DNA of 64,000 bases from G963701675 sp963701675 (GCA_963701675.1 OY969623.1:1054001-1118000); one strand, 5' to 3'. Positions 1 to 9,919 are shown, counted from the first letter of the stretch. Notes: generated by a model not told the origin, from the letters alone. Made by a program: numbers and translations.

Positions 1-612
1 TGGCGGCGCCGCCTCGTCGGGGCGGCTCCTCATCGATGCGGATGACCACATCCTCGGCGTGGCCACGGTCGGCGGCGCTCATGGTGTCGGCACGGTTTTC
101 GAGATCACGGGCGCTCCTTCGGGCGCCTGGACTTTCAACACGCTCTACGCCTTCAAAGGAATGCCCGGCGACGGCGTGTTTCCCTATGGCGGTTTACTTC
201 AGGACGCCGCCGGCAACTTGTACGGCACCACTTACTATGGCGGCGCGAATGATGTAGGCGTCGTCTATATGTTGAAGCCGGCCGGCGATGCGTGGAGAGA
301 AAGGGTCCTCTATCATTTCCAGGGCGGAATCGACGGCGCTCTCTCCGTTAGCGGACTTATTTTCGGCCCAGATGGAAGCCTGTACGGCACTACGAGCGAA
401 GGTGGCGCGGGTGCAACTGCGGCACCATCTTCAAGCTCACCCAGATCTCCGATCGAACCTGGAAAGAGCGAATCGTCTACCGCTTCACCGGCGGTTCGGA
501 TGGGTCCCTTCCCTACGCTGGCTTATTCGCCGACGCCGAAGGGAATATGTACGGGACCACGTCGCGCGGTGGCAGCCATAATGACGGCACCGCTTACGTG
601 TTCCGACCTTAG
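1..612 (+). CDS. GloVer (TIGR03803-type) repeat protein, 3' part, frameshifted
   Basis: This is the end of a larger gene that enters from the left edge; the frame is open from base 2. It carries repeats of the type GGLLQDAAGNLYGTTYYGG followed by a VVYMLKP-like strand. That is the Gloeobacter/Verrucomicrobia repeat, thought to form beta-propeller blades in secreted proteins. The frame breaks near 410-413. One base to the left it continues at once as CGTIFKLTQISDRTWKERIV and ends at the TAG at 610-612 after a further blade (NMYGTTSRGGSHNDGTAYVF). Restoring one lost base reunites the repeats. The ligand and exact role cannot be read from the sequence. Family assignment is fairly sure; the N terminus is not in the window. 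Confidence 0.72.
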
Positions 613-647
613 AGGGCGACGTTGTAGCGGCGTCGTTCTGTGATCTA

Positions 648-1115
648 TCACCGCCTGACGGCTACATTGCCATGACGGTCCCGCCACTCGCGGACAAACC
701 GCTTCCGTTCCGCGCTTACATGTCGTTCGACTGCTTCGCCGGTGATGGCGCCAACGGTCAAAATCGCCATGCTCGCCAGCCAAACATAGTAGCCGACCTC
801 GGGGTTATCTTTGTTCCAACAGATCGGAAGCACCGTAAGACCCAAGGCGATGGCGATCAGACCGGCCCGACGAGCCTCGTGCCAACGGTCTCGAGTCAGG
901 TACACCACACCAACCCAAAGTGCGACGTTGGCAAACCACGGCAGTCCGTTCAATGATGGGATGAAGCAGTAGAAAAGTGCGTAGAGAAAGGCGTGGACAC
1001 CATAAAATTCGGATGAGACCGGAAGCGCGAATGAACCCACGTAGGTAACGCCTGTTACCAACACGAACGACGACGGCAGCCTGTGCGTATCCGCCATAAC
1101 CATGGAAACCGCCAA
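648..1115 (-). CDS. Small hypothetical integral membrane protein
   Basis: A 155-residue protein with about four hydrophobic segments (near residues 15-33, 40-70, 82-98 and 108-125) and a charged, Arg-rich C-terminal tail (VERHVSAERKRFVREWRDRH) that should lie in the cytoplasm. Met1, Met6 and Met8 are all possible starts. It is 23 bp downstream of the RND permease stop on the same strand and might be a third gene of that operon. I recognise no family and no catalytic motif. Support is the membrane topology and the lack of a better ORF opposite. Confidence 0.6.
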   Translation of the reverse strand: MAVSMVMADTHRLPSSFVLVTGVTYVGSFALPVSSEFYGVHAFLYALFYCFIPSLNGLPWFANVALWVGVVYLTRDRWHEARRAGLIAIALGLTVLPICWNKDNPEVGYYVWLASMAILTVGAITGEAVERHVSAERKRFVREWRDRHGNVAVRR

Positions 1116-1138
1116 CGCGGCGCATGATTAACACGACC

Positions 1139-4100
1139 TTAACTCCCGGCCGCCGGAGTGGGCGATTGACTGCTCGCCGATTGTCGGCCGTTCCCTGAGT
1201 CCGTCTGTTGCATCGGCGTGTCTAGCTCGGTTGTTCGGAGCGAGACTTCGGCGGTAGCTGGAGGGCCGGTCCACAACTCGATCAGACCCTGTACGGCAAC
1301 ATAGAAGACGGGGACGAAGAACACCGCGAGCACCGTGGACGTGAGCATCCCGCCAAATACAGCGGTTCCCAAGGCCTGCCGGCTCGACGCTCCAGCGCCG
1401 GTTGCCCACATCAAGGGCAAGACGCCAAGAATAAACGCGAAAGACGTCATCAGAATGGGACGGAACCGAAGTTTGGCCGCCTGAACGGCCGCGTCCCGGA
1501 TCGACCGCCCCGCCAGTCGCAACTCGCGCGCGAACTCAACGATGAGGATAGCGTTCTTGCTTGCAAGCGCGATGATGAGAACGACTCCGATTTGCGTATA
1601 GATATTGTTTTCCATGCCGCGCAGATTGACCGCCGCGACCACGCCAAGTAAACCGAGAGGTACGACAAGGATGACGGCCAGCGGTAAGAACCAACTCTCA
1701 TACTGGGCGGCCAAAACGAGGTAGACCAGCAGGACGGCCAACCCAAACATCATTACGGCCTCGCCGCTCACGCGCTTTTCTTGAAACGCGATCCCGGTCC
1801 AGTCATATCCCATCGAATGCGGGAGACTGCGATTCGCCACCTCCTCCATCGCAGCCAAGCTTTCGCCCGAGCTCACACCGGGCGCGGCCACGCCGTTAAT
1901 CGCCGCCGTCGGATACAGGTTGTAGCGGCTGATGGACTGTGGCCCGACACGAGTCTCGACGGCAAGGAGCGTGGACAGCGGTACCCGGCCGCCGGTTCGA
2001 TTCCGGACCTCCAATCGCCGGATAAGACCGGGATTAGTTCGAAACTGTGCCTCCGCCTGAACTCGAACCTGGTAGGTTCGGTCAAACTTGTTGAAGTCAT
2101 TCACGTAGACCGAGCCCAGATTAGTCTGAAGTGCGGCGAATACATCGCTTAAGAGCACTCCCATTTGTTCTGCCTTCACCCGGTCAATGTTCAAGTAGAT
2201 TTGAGGCACACCGGCGCGGAATGTACTGACAGCCTGGCCAATCTCCGGTCGCGCCAGAGCTTCGTCGATCAGAGCTTGCGTCTGTTGCTGAAGAATCTCC
2301 GATCCGACGCCTTCGCGGTCTTCGACCTGCATCTGGAAGCCGCCGGACACGCCCAGGCCCTGAATGGAAGGCGGTATCAGCACAATGAGAGAAGCCTCCT
2401 GTATATCTCCGAATTCGGCTTGAAGGTCGCGGACTAGCGCCTCCTGAGACAATTCAGGTGTTTTTCGCTTTGCCCACTCGGTCCACCCGGCAAACGCAGT
2501 CGCACCGTTGGATGAGTTGGTCCCGTCGAGCAACGAGAACCCGCCCAGGACAAACCAACTGCTGACGGCGCCTTTTTCTTGGAACTTCCGGAATGTGCGG
2601 TTCATACGCTCGGTGACTTCACGTGTGCGATCCAGCGACGCCGCGTCTGGAAGCTGCACCGCAATAATCACGTACCCCTGATCCTCGGTCGGGAGAAACC
2701 CCGTCGGGGTAATCTGGTACCACCACCATGTGCCAATGGCAACGGCGACAAACATCGGAATAACGAGCCACCACACGCGGAGGATTTGATAGACACACCA
2801 AGCGTAAAAGCTTTCAATCGGCCGATAAACTGCCTCAAACATCCGGTTGAATATGTTTCTTCGGCCGGAGGCAGGCTTCAAATAGGTGGCGCACTGGGCC
2901 GGCTTCAGAGTCAGCGCATTGATGGCGCTGATAAGCGCAGTCGCTGCGATGGTGAGCGCGAACTGGCGATACAACTGCCCGGTGATGCCACCGAGAAACG
3001 CGCTCGGAAGGAACACCGCCATGAGAACCAGTGTGATGGAAATCACCGGTCCGGTTACTTCGGACATGGCCTGGATCGTGGCGTCTCGCGGCGACATGCC
3101 TCGTTCGATATGGTGGGCCGCGTTCTCCACGATGACGATGGCGTCATCAACGACGATGCCGATGGCCAGCACCAGGCCGAAGAGTGTGAGCAGGTTCACC
3201 GAAAACCCGAATAATGGCATGAATGCAAACGCGCCGATGATCGTCACGGGCACGGTCGTAGCGGGAACCAAGAGTGCTCGCCAGCTTTGAAGAAATACGA
3301 GGATGACAATCAGAACGAGCGCGCCGGCTTCTAGCAGTGTCCGATACACTTCCTGAATTGCCGCGTCAACATACCGGGTGGTGTCGAAGGGAATCGCGTA
3401 TTCCATTCCCTGAGGAAGGGATGGTTTGATCCGTTCCATCGCCGCGCGTACGCCTTTGGCCACGTTGATCGCGTTGGATCCCGGTAGCTGATACACGAGA
3501 ATGTTGGCCGAGTCGAAGCCGCTGCGGGAGGAGAATGAATCATAGTTCTGCGCTCCGAGTTCGACGCGGGCAACGTCACGCAGATAGACGATTTGCCCTG
3601 CCACACCCGTCTTGATCACGATTCGTTCGAATTCCTCCGGCTCAGACAAGCGTCCCAACGTGGTGACGTTTAGCTGGAAGCGCTGACCGGCGGGGCTGGG
3701 AGGCTGGCCGATCTGCCCGGCCGGAACTTGGACGTTTTGTCGGGCCAGCGCAGCCGTGACGTCCTCGGTCGTGAGCCGGCGGGCCGCCAGTTTATCGGGG
3801 TCGAGCCAAATCCGCATAGCATAGGAGCCGATTCCCCGGACCATCACTTCGCCCACGCCTTCGACACGACTGATTTCGTCGCGCAAACGGAGGGTGGCAT
3901 AGTTCGACAAAAAGAGCCCATCGAAGGTATGATCCGCCGACGTGAGCGAAATCGCCAGGACAATGTTCGACGATTGCTTCTTGACTGTGACGCCTTGCCG
4001 CCGGACTTCTTCCGGCAAGGTGGGCGCCGCCACCGCCAGCCGGTTTTGCACGAGCACTTGAGCGTCGTCCAGGTTGATGCCGATCTCGAACGTAATGGTC

Positions 4101-4372
4101 AGCGAGTATGACCCGTTCGACGAACTGGTGGAGCTCATGTACAACATGTTCTCCACGCCGTTGACCTGCTGTTCAATCGGGGCGGCTACGGTGTCCGCGA
4201 TCACTTTGGCGTTGGCGCCGGGGTAGGTGGCGCTGACGACAACGGTGGGTGGCGTGATGGCCGGGTAGCGTTCAACCGGAAGCCGGTACAGTGCCACGAC
4301 ACCGAAGAGCACGGTGACGATGGCGATGACATTCGCGAATACCGGCCGATCGATGAAAAATCGGGAGAGCAT
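1139..4372 (-). CDS. RND efflux pump inner-membrane permease (AcrB/MexB, HAE1 type)
   Basis: This 1077-residue protein has the full length of an HAE1-type drug/proton antiporter. It begins with the typical first transmembrane segment (MLSRFFIDRPVFANVIAIV). The porter-domain signature GANAKVIADTVAAPIEQQVNG follows. TM4 contains the proton-relay Asp pair D409-D410 in GIVVDDAIVIVEN, equivalent to D407/D408 of AcrB. The C-terminal half repeats the fold and ends with a TM block (ASKNAILIVEFARELR). It should pump hydrophobic compounds from membrane or periplasm in a trimer with the adaptor encoded 27 bp upstream. No outer-membrane TolC-type gene lies in the window, so that partner must be elsewhere. 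Substrate cannot be predicted. Confidence 0.96.
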   Translation of the reverse strand: MLSRFFIDRPVFANVIAIVTVLFGVVALYRLPVERYPAITPPTVVVSATYPGANAKVIADTVAAPIEQQVNGVENMLYMSSTSSSNGSYSLTITFEIGINLDDAQVLVQNRLAVAAPTLPEEVRRQGVTVKKQSSNIVLAISLTSADHTFDGLFLSNYATLRLRDEISRVEGVGEVMVRGIGSYAMRIWLDPDKLAARRLTTEDVTAALARQNVQVPAGQIGQPPSPAGQRFQLNVTTLGRLSEPEEFERIVIKTGVAGQIVYLRDVARVELGAQNYDSFSSRSGFDSANILVYQLPGSNAINVAKGVRAAMERIKPSLPQGMEYAIPFDTTRYVDAAIQEVYRTLLEAGALVLIVILVFLQSWRALLVPATTVPVTIIGAFAFMPLFGFSVNLLTLFGLVLAIGIVVDDAIVIVENAAHHIERGMSPRDATIQAMSEVTGPVISITLVLMAVFLPSAFLGGITGQLYRQFALTIAATALISAINALTLKPAQCATYLKPASGRRNIFNRMFEAVYRPIESFYAWCVYQILRVWWLVIPMFVAVAIGTWWWYQITPTGFLPTEDQGYVIIAVQLPDAASLDRTREVTERMNRTFRKFQEKGAVSSWFVLGGFSLLDGTNSSNGATAFAGWTEWAKRKTPELSQEALVRDLQAEFGDIQEASLIVLIPPSIQGLGVSGGFQMQVEDREGVGSEILQQQTQALIDEALARPEIGQAVSTFRAGVPQIYLNIDRVKAEQMGVLLSDVFAALQTNLGSVYVNDFNKFDRTYQVRVQAEAQFRTNPGLIRRLEVRNRTGGRVPLSTLLAVETRVGPQSISRYNLYPTAAINGVAAPGVSSGESLAAMEEVANRSLPHSMGYDWTGIAFQEKRVSGEAVMMFGLAVLLVYLVLAAQYESWFLPLAVILVVPLGLLGVVAAVNLRGMENNIYTQIGVVLIIALASKNAILIVEFARELRLAGRSIRDAAVQAAKLRFRPILMTSFAFILGVLPLMWATGAGASSRQALGTAVFGGMLTSTVLAVFFVPVFYVAVQGLIELWTGPPATAEVSLRTTELDTPMQQTDSGNGRQSASSQSPTPAAGS

Positions 4373-4399
4373 TGACTAACCTTGGCCGAAGGGAGAGAG

Positions 4400-5701
4400 T
4401 TACTTGCCCGTAGCCGGTGCAGCCGGCGGGGGAGGCTGAATGGTCCATTCTTCGGGCGCGACGGCGGCGCCAGGTCGCGCTTTTGTCAAACCGTTTATCA
4501 CCACTAGATCATTGGGTTGAAGCCCGCTCGTTATGGCGAGAACGGAATGAACGGGAACGCCCTTAGCATCGGCGTGGCTGGAAGCGGCGTTCGCGGGGAT
4601 AAGCTTCCAGTGCGGTTGCTCCCCATTGCCCGGCGATGAAGCTTTCCAAACATGGGGTCCTACGGTGACGTTTCGTTTCTGGACGACGTTATCCGCTCCG
4701 AGCACATACACGTACCGCCCTTCTTGACCCGTCATCAGTGCATCTTCAGGCACGGTAAGAAGCGGGCGAGCGTCTTCCGCCGGTGTCCGGACCCGAGCGT
4801 ACAGCCCGGGATAGAGCAGGCGCACGTCGCCTGGTTGGAGACGTGGGTTCGGAATCTTGCCCCGCATGCGAACCGTGCCAGTGGAAATGTCAGCCCGATT
4901 CTCTTGAAAATCAATCTCCCCTCGATGAGGGAATCCGTCCTCAGTCGCCACTCCGACTTCAATGAGGCGAGGAGTGCGCGTGGACAACGGCATCTTCCGC
5001 AAGCTTTGCTCGTACTCGACAAAGTCCTGCTCAGGGACATCGAAGTAGACATAGATCGGATCCACACTGACGATCGTCGTCAGCAGCGTGGCTTCGCCGT
5101 GACCCACCAGGTTTCCCGGCGTGAACAAGGTGCGACTAATTCGCCCTGCAATCGGGGCGTAGATCTCGGTAAAGCTGAGTTCGAGCCGAGCGGCTTCTAG
5201 AGCGGCTTCACTTTGTTTGCGTACCGCCTCCGCGGTGTCTCGGGCGGCGATCCGTTGCTGGAGGTCTTCCTCGCTCATCGCGCGGGACAGCGCGGTTTGC
5301 CGTGCTCGCGCTGCTTCCGACGTTGCCCGGGTCAGCTCAGCAACGGCTTTGAGTCGGTCCGCCTCTCCACGCTTCACTGCCACTTCATACTCGCGCGGAT
5401 CGATTTTGAACAGGAGGTCGCCCTTCTCGACTTCATCCCCTTCGGTGAAGTGTACTTCGTTCAAAAAGCCCTTGACCCGTGCGGTGAGGCGGACCATTTC
5501 CATCGCGTCGAGATAACCGTTGTATTCGTAGTACCGCTGGACGGGATAGGATACCGGGCGGGCCACCGCGACCAGGGGTGGCGGCGGCGGCGGAGTCGCC
5601 TCCTTTTGACGGCGACATCCTGCCGATACGGCCATCGCCATCAGGGCGATTGCCCATAAGTGGCGGGACCGTCTTTTTGCTGGGAAGGTGCTACCTGACA
5701 C
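4400..5701 (-). CDS. RND efflux periplasmic adaptor (membrane fusion protein), lipoprotein
   Basis: A 433-residue AcrA/MexA-type adaptor. The N terminus has a basic stretch, a hydrophobic core and a lipobox (AMAVSAGC), so Cys29 should be lipidated. The lipoyl/barrel-sandwich half starts with VRLTARVKGFLNEVHFTEGDEVEKGD. An alpha-hairpin of roughly 80 residues (RLKAVAELTRATSEAARARQ onward) is followed by the returning lipoyl half (IYAPIAGRISRTLFTPGNLV). The beta-barrel and membrane-proximal domains complete it, with a Pro-rich tail. The start is GTG at 5701, preceded by a weak GAGG; internal ATGs lie inside the signal. It is the first gene of the efflux operon, behind a promoter overlapped by the TetR operator. 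Confidence 0.94.
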   Translation of the reverse strand: MSGSTFPAKRRSRHLWAIALMAMAVSAGCRRQKEATPPPPPPLVAVARPVSYPVQRYYEYNGYLDAMEMVRLTARVKGFLNEVHFTEGDEVEKGDLLFKIDPREYEVAVKRGEADRLKAVAELTRATSEAARARQTALSRAMSEEDLQQRIAARDTAEAVRKQSEAALEAARLELSFTEIYAPIAGRISRTLFTPGNLVGHGEATLLTTIVSVDPIYVYFDVPEQDFVEYEQSLRKMPLSTRTPRLIEVGVATEDGFPHRGEIDFQENRADISTGTVRMRGKIPNPRLQPGDVRLLYPGLYARVRTPAEDARPLLTVPEDALMTGQEGRYVYVLGADNVVQKRNVTVGPHVWKASSPGNGEQPHWKLIPANAASSHADAKGVPVHSVLAITSGLQPNDLVVINGLTKARPGAAVAPEEWTIQPPPPAAPATGK

Positions 5702-5727
5702 CGGCGCCTCGTATGGAATTATTCGTA

Positions 5728-5757
5728 TTGGACAGGGCGACTTACTATGTTTATATT
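5728..5757 (+). promoter_or_regulatory. Predicted sigma70-type promoter of the tetR-like gene
   Basis: TTGGAC (5728-5733) and TATATT (5752-5757) are separated by 18 bp. The expected start of transcription near 5764 lies inside the operator palindrome. The -10 box overlaps the -10 box of the divergent efflux promoter. Prediction by eye only. Confidence 0.45.
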
Positions 5758-5778
5758 AACGACTGACCAGTCAGTCAA
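5750..5778 (-). promoter_or_regulatory. Predicted sigma70-type promoter of the efflux operon
   Basis: On the minus strand TTGACT (plus positions 5773-5778) and TATAAA (5750-5755) are spaced by exactly 17 bp. The leader to the GTG at 5701 would be about 40 nt. The operator palindrome fills most of the spacer and overlaps the -35 box, as expected for repression by occlusion. Confidence 0.6.
5761..5776. promoter_or_regulatory. TetR-type operator palindrome between regulator and efflux operon
   Basis: Perfect 7-bp inverted repeat with a 2-bp centre: GACTGAC-CA-GTCAGTC. The size and the TGAC/GTCA core resemble known operators of AcrR/TetR-family efflux regulators. It lies 20 bp upstream of the regulator start and overlaps both predicted divergent promoters, so the regulator probably represses both itself and the pump. 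Confidence 0.8.
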
Positions 5779-5795
5779 GTAATTCGGAGGTATCG

Positions 5796-6436
5796 GTGCC
5801 ATCGAAATCAAGCCGCCGAGGTCGTCCCCGTGACCGCGGTCTGCCGGAAGGCGCCGGGAACAGATTCTCAAGGCGGCGGCGACGGTCTTCGCCCGCCGTG
5901 GCTACCCCGACACCGAAATGCAGGACGTGGCTAACGCAAGTCGGGTGGCGAAAGGAACGCTCTACCTTTACTTCCCGAGCAAGGAGAAGCTCTTCCTTGC
6001 CACCGTCGATCGTGCGATGTTGCGGCTTCGGGATTCGGTACGCGCTGCGTACACGGATGTCAGCGATCCGCTTGAACGCTTGACGGTAGCGATCCGCGCG
6101 TACCTGGAGTTTTTTCGCGACCATCCGGATCATGCCGAACTGCTCATCATCGAACGGGCGGAGTACCGCGATCGCAAGACCCCAACCTATTTGGAACACC
6201 GCCGTGCGAATTCAGCGGAATGGGAAGCGGTGTACGCGGGTCTTATTCGAGAAGGGCGCCTGCGCGACATCCCCGTAGGCCGGATCCTGCGCGTGGTGTC
6301 TGACCTGGTGTATGGGACCATGTTTACGAACCACTTCACGGGACAACAGCGATCACCGGCTGAGCAAGCCGAGGACGTGATCGATGTTGTCCTCAACGGC
6401 ATCCTCGCACATCGTAGAGCCGAGTCGACGCCATGA
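5796..6436 (+). CDS. TetR/AcrR-family transcriptional regulator (frameshifted)
   Basis: The repaired product is about 213 residues, normal for the family. It starts at GTG 5796, 5 nt after GGAGG (5786-5790), with a basic arm SKSSRRGRPRDRG. The helix-turn-helix continues one frame away as REQILKAAATVFARRGYPDT, then MQDVANASRVAKGTLYLYFP and SKEKLF, which is the TetR recognition-helix signature. The C-terminal ligand domain follows (LTVAIRAYLEFFRDHPDHAE). The break lies at about 5845-5852, next to GGCGCC, and fits loss of one base. Without repair the product would lack the first DNA-binding helix. It is divergent from the RND operon and should repress it until a pump substrate binds. Its last 84 bp overlap the opposing VCBS gene. 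Confidence 0.88.
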
Positions 6437-8697
6437 ACACCAGGCCGTGCCTAGAAGCCTGGACTGGTCGGCGGATGCATTGGCATGCGGTGCAACTGCG
6501 TTCGTGAGCGCACCGCTGTAAGAAATTGCGACATCAGTTGGAGCCGGCGCGGGCACATCCCACACGCCGGAATTCAATAGTACCGCGACATTATCGGCCG
6601 TTGACGCGTAGTCTACGTATCCATCGCCGTTGAAATCAGCCGCCGCGCCAGGCCAACCCGAATACATGTAGGCAGTAGTCGTGAATTTGAATCCGCCCGT
6701 GCCATCTCCCAAAGCTATGCGAAGCCCTCCTGCAAAAAGCACAAGGTCCAGTTTGCTGTCGTTGTTGAAGTCAGCGATGTCCAGGGGCATTCCTAGCTTA
6801 TAGCTGCCGGATCGTCCAAACGTCCCGTTGCCCAGCCCCAGGTAAATGTGAAATCGCCCCGGCTGCTGGTAGTCGTCGAGAATCAAGTCACCGCAGCCGT
6901 CATTGTTCAGGTCCGATGCCTGTAAATAGATCGGCTTGACGTTCTTCTGAAAAAGCGGCTTTCGAAACGTCCCGTCGCCGTTACTTAAGATGACGATAAT
7001 TTGGGTCGCGGATGCCGCGAGGTCGTCGATGCCGTCACAGTTGAAATCTTGGACGACAAGTCCTGTCGGCTGAGAGAAAGCGTCGAAGTTGAATTGCTTG
7101 GGCGGACCGAATGTCCCATCGCCGTTGCCAAAGTATACGCCTATCGCTTTCGCGGAGGGGCTGGGATACGCCAAATCCAAGACGCCGTCATTATCAAAGT
7201 CACCCGTTTCCACCCCCCAAAGGCCCGACGCCGGATAGTCCACCTTGGGCTTGAGCGTGCCGTCGCCATTGCTCAAAAACACACTGATGGTCCCGCTGTT
7301 GCCGTTGCCGATCGCGACGTCAGCGAATGTGTCGCCGTCGAAGTCCCGCACGACGGTCCATTCGGGCCAAGCACCCGTGGCATAAGTGACTGGTGGAGCA
7401 AATGTCCCGTCGCCGTTGCCGAGATGCACGGCCGCCGTGTCCGTGAACCGGCTTAGCACGACGACATCCGGTATATCGTCGCCGTTTACATCGCCGGAGT
7501 TTACGTGGGTGGAAGCAGATATGGACGGAGATTCAGTCGCCAGAACGAACGTCCCGTCGCCTTTGCCCAGAAGCGAGGCCAGGTGCCATGTGGCGATCGT
7601 CACGTCAAGATTTCCGTCATGGTTTAGATCGGCTGCCGCGACACTTAGCGGAAAATAGTACGCTGTGGAAGTTTTAGGGGCCAAGAAAGTCCCGTTGCCG
7701 TTGCCCAGGATCACGCTAACAGATCCGACTTGGTGGTGCCGACAATTAGATCAAGATTGCCGTCGTTGTTCATGTCCGCCACCGTTACGGACTGGGCTGC
7801 CTTGAATATGGCGAATATCGGGCCGCTTTTGAAAGTGCCGTCGCCGTTACCGGTCAGGACAAAAAGATTCTTATTAGGGTTGTTGGAATCGTTTTTCGCA
7901 CTACCCATGACAAGATCCATCTTCCCATCTTCATTGAAGTCACCGACCGCAAGCGACTTTGTATCGAATCCACCGGAGTACTTTTTCTTGAATTTTAAGC
8001 GTCCGTCGCCGTTACCGAGAAAAATATTGACTCCGCCATATTGGCTTAAAACACCGTTCGCATATGCGACGGCAACGTCCTGATTGCCGTCCGAGTCAAA
8101 GTCGGCAGTCACGACGGCGTTTGGCCACGGATCAGTGCTGTACGACCTATCAATAGTTACTGAACCATCGCCGTTCCCCAAAAACACGCTTATGCTGTGG
8201 CCCGGTGCTTGCTGATTTTCATTGGATGTGACAACGTCCAGCCTGCCGTCGCCATCAAGGTCGACCACGGCCACGGAGCGCGGGATCCCGGTTGTCGGCA
8301 CAATCACGTCGGGCATAAACGTGCCGTCGCCATTGCCGAGCCGAATACTAAGGCCGTTGTGGCATGTTCCGAGCAAATCCAGATTGGCGTCCGCGTTGAG
8401 GTCTGTCGCGATGATCGCTTCCGGAGTGTTGCAGGCCGGCAGCATCAAGATCCTCTCCAGCGTGCCGTCTCCGCGGCCGAAGCCCACGCCGATCTGGTTA
8501 AGCGATGACACGGATGCAATTATGTCCAAGTCGCCATCCTCATTCATGTCGGCGACGCTTGCCTGATGCAAAGAAGCCCCGAGGTTGTAAGATGCCGCGC
8601 CGATGAAACTCGGCAAATCACGGTTTTCCAACCGCTCAAGATATGGGCACTGACGGCTAGGTGACCGATCGACGCCGTTCCGCTTGCTGTTTGGCAT
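6353..8697 (-). CDS. LE-motif VCBS/FG-GAP repeat protein, 14 repeats (frameshifted)
   Basis: About 781 residues after repair. The start at ATG 8697 gives a short basic leader and then CPYLERLENRDLPSFIG, the LExLExR motif. The rest is VCBS/FG-GAP repeats, each with a Ca2+-type DxNxDGxxD loop (ADMNEDGDLDIIAS, ADLNHDGNLDVTIAT and others) followed by an LGNGDGTF strand. I count six repeats before the break and eight after, 14 in all, which would make two seven-bladed propellers. The break near 7722-7729 fits loss of one base (GTTKS, then SVSVILGNGNGTF). The last ~28 codons run antisense into tetR and have no repeat character, so the true end may be earlier. Probably an extracellular protein; ligand unknown. 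Confidence 0.85.
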
Positions 8698-9064
8698 GGC
8701 AACCTCGATAAGTGCGGCCAAGGAGGGATGAGCGAACTCTGGCTACGAGTCTAGGCACGCTGCTCGCGGTTTTCAAGTAGAAAGGCGAGAGTACTAACCC
8801 GTCGCGAGGCGCCTCCGTGTCATTCTCGCGGCTGCCGGGTTGCTGAGCCGCTGCTCAACGCGAACCAGGCTCATGGCGGCTCTGAGCGTTAGGGACTTTG
8901 CCCCTGGCGGCGTTCTCACCATTGGCATTCGCTTTTTCCTGCTCATTTGTTTTCGAATTCCTGCGGGGCGCCGCGAAGAGTTGGAGATGTTCATAGCACA
9001 GAGCCGCGTGACAAGCGACCTCCAGCAAAAGGTCGCTCGACGGGCCTTGCTAGGAGTTAATACG
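8698..9064. other. Divergent intergenic region, no supported gene
   Basis: A 367-bp stretch between two divergent genes. An open frame continues upstream of the L,D-transpeptidase start, but its translation shows no family features and a good ribosome site sits just before 9065. It probably holds promoters for both genes; I see no clear -35/-10 pair. Confidence 0.4.
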
Positions 9065-9919
9065 ATGCCTCCCACGATTTCTGCGTCTGTCGGCAAAAAG
9101 GGAACCAATTTCCCCGATGAAGTGCGAACCGTCCAGAGCCTGCTGAATGGGTTTGTGTCCGCGGGGCGAATGGGGAACCTTCCCTTGTTGAAGATCGATG
9201 GCAACTCGAAGGCCACCGTGCCGTACATCGAGACGTTTCAAAAGAAGCTTGCCGGCTTTTCCAAGCCTGACGGCACGGTCTCGCCCGGCGGCTTGACCTG
9301 GACCAAACTCATCCAAACTCCCGACGGCGTCGTTGAACTTATCGCATGGTTCAACATCATCGACGCCGCCCGCAAGCGGACGCCCCCCGGCAAAATGCCG
9401 AACGACCTTTGGCAGGCGGGGCTGAACGCGCTGGTCGATCACCTCGGGAATATCCACCTCCACAAGCCGGAGATCGTGACGTTCATGGACTTCCGCATCA
9501 TCCGAACCGAGCGGAGACTTTGGACCGTCAACATCCGCGACGATGAGCTCGTGCGGAAGACATATGTGGCTCACGGAAAGAACTCCGGCGGCGAAAAGGC
9601 GAAGAAGTTTGACAACCGCGACTACAAAACGTCACTCGGGGCATACGTCACGTTGTCGATGGGAACGTCTTCGACGCTGGGAAACGTAAAGGAGCCCGAG
9701 CCAATCGCGAGCGTGATTGGTTTGGAAAAAGGAATCAATGACCGGGCATACCATCGGGGAATCAAATTCCACGCCGCGACCTATGTGGACGCGCCGTCGG
9801 CCGCAAACCCGTATTCGGTCGCGAACAGCGAGGGTTGTTTCGCGACGCCGGTGCACGAAAACCGGACCCTGGTTCCTCGAATCGCCGGCGGCACCTTCGC
9901 CTATGCCTATGCCGGGTGA
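9065..9919 (+). CDS. Murein L,D-transpeptidase catalytic-domain protein (YkuD_2-like)
   Basis: A 284-residue protein starting at ATG 9065, with AGGAG about 9 nt upstream. Residues ~5-85 resemble a peptidoglycan-binding-type helical domain (DEVRTVQSLLNGF, IETFQKKLAGF, SPGGLTWTKLI). The C-terminal domain shows the YkuD_2 pattern: YVAHGKNSGG, KTSLGAYVTL, VIGLEKGINDRAYHRGIKFH and NSEGCFATP. His236 and Cys258 fit the catalytic pair of a thiol transpeptidase acting on murein or a related polymer. No classical signal peptide is visible, which is odd for a wall enzyme and leaves a cytoplasmic or secreted-effector role possible. Planctomycetes have thin peptidoglycan, so a wall-crosslinking role is reasonable but inferred. 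Confidence 0.8.
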   Translation: MPPTISASVGKKGTNFPDEVRTVQSLLNGFVSAGRMGNLPLLKIDGNSKATVPYIETFQKKLAGFSKPDGTVSPGGLTWTKLIQTPDGVVELIAWFNIIDAARKRTPPGKMPNDLWQAGLNALVDHLGNIHLHKPEIVTFMDFRIIRTERRLWTVNIRDDELVRKTYVAHGKNSGGEKAKKFDNRDYKTSLGAYVTLSMGTSSTLGNVKEPEPIASVIGLEKGINDRAYHRGIKFHAATYVDAPSAANPYSVANSEGCFATPVHENRTLVPRIAGGTFAYAYAG

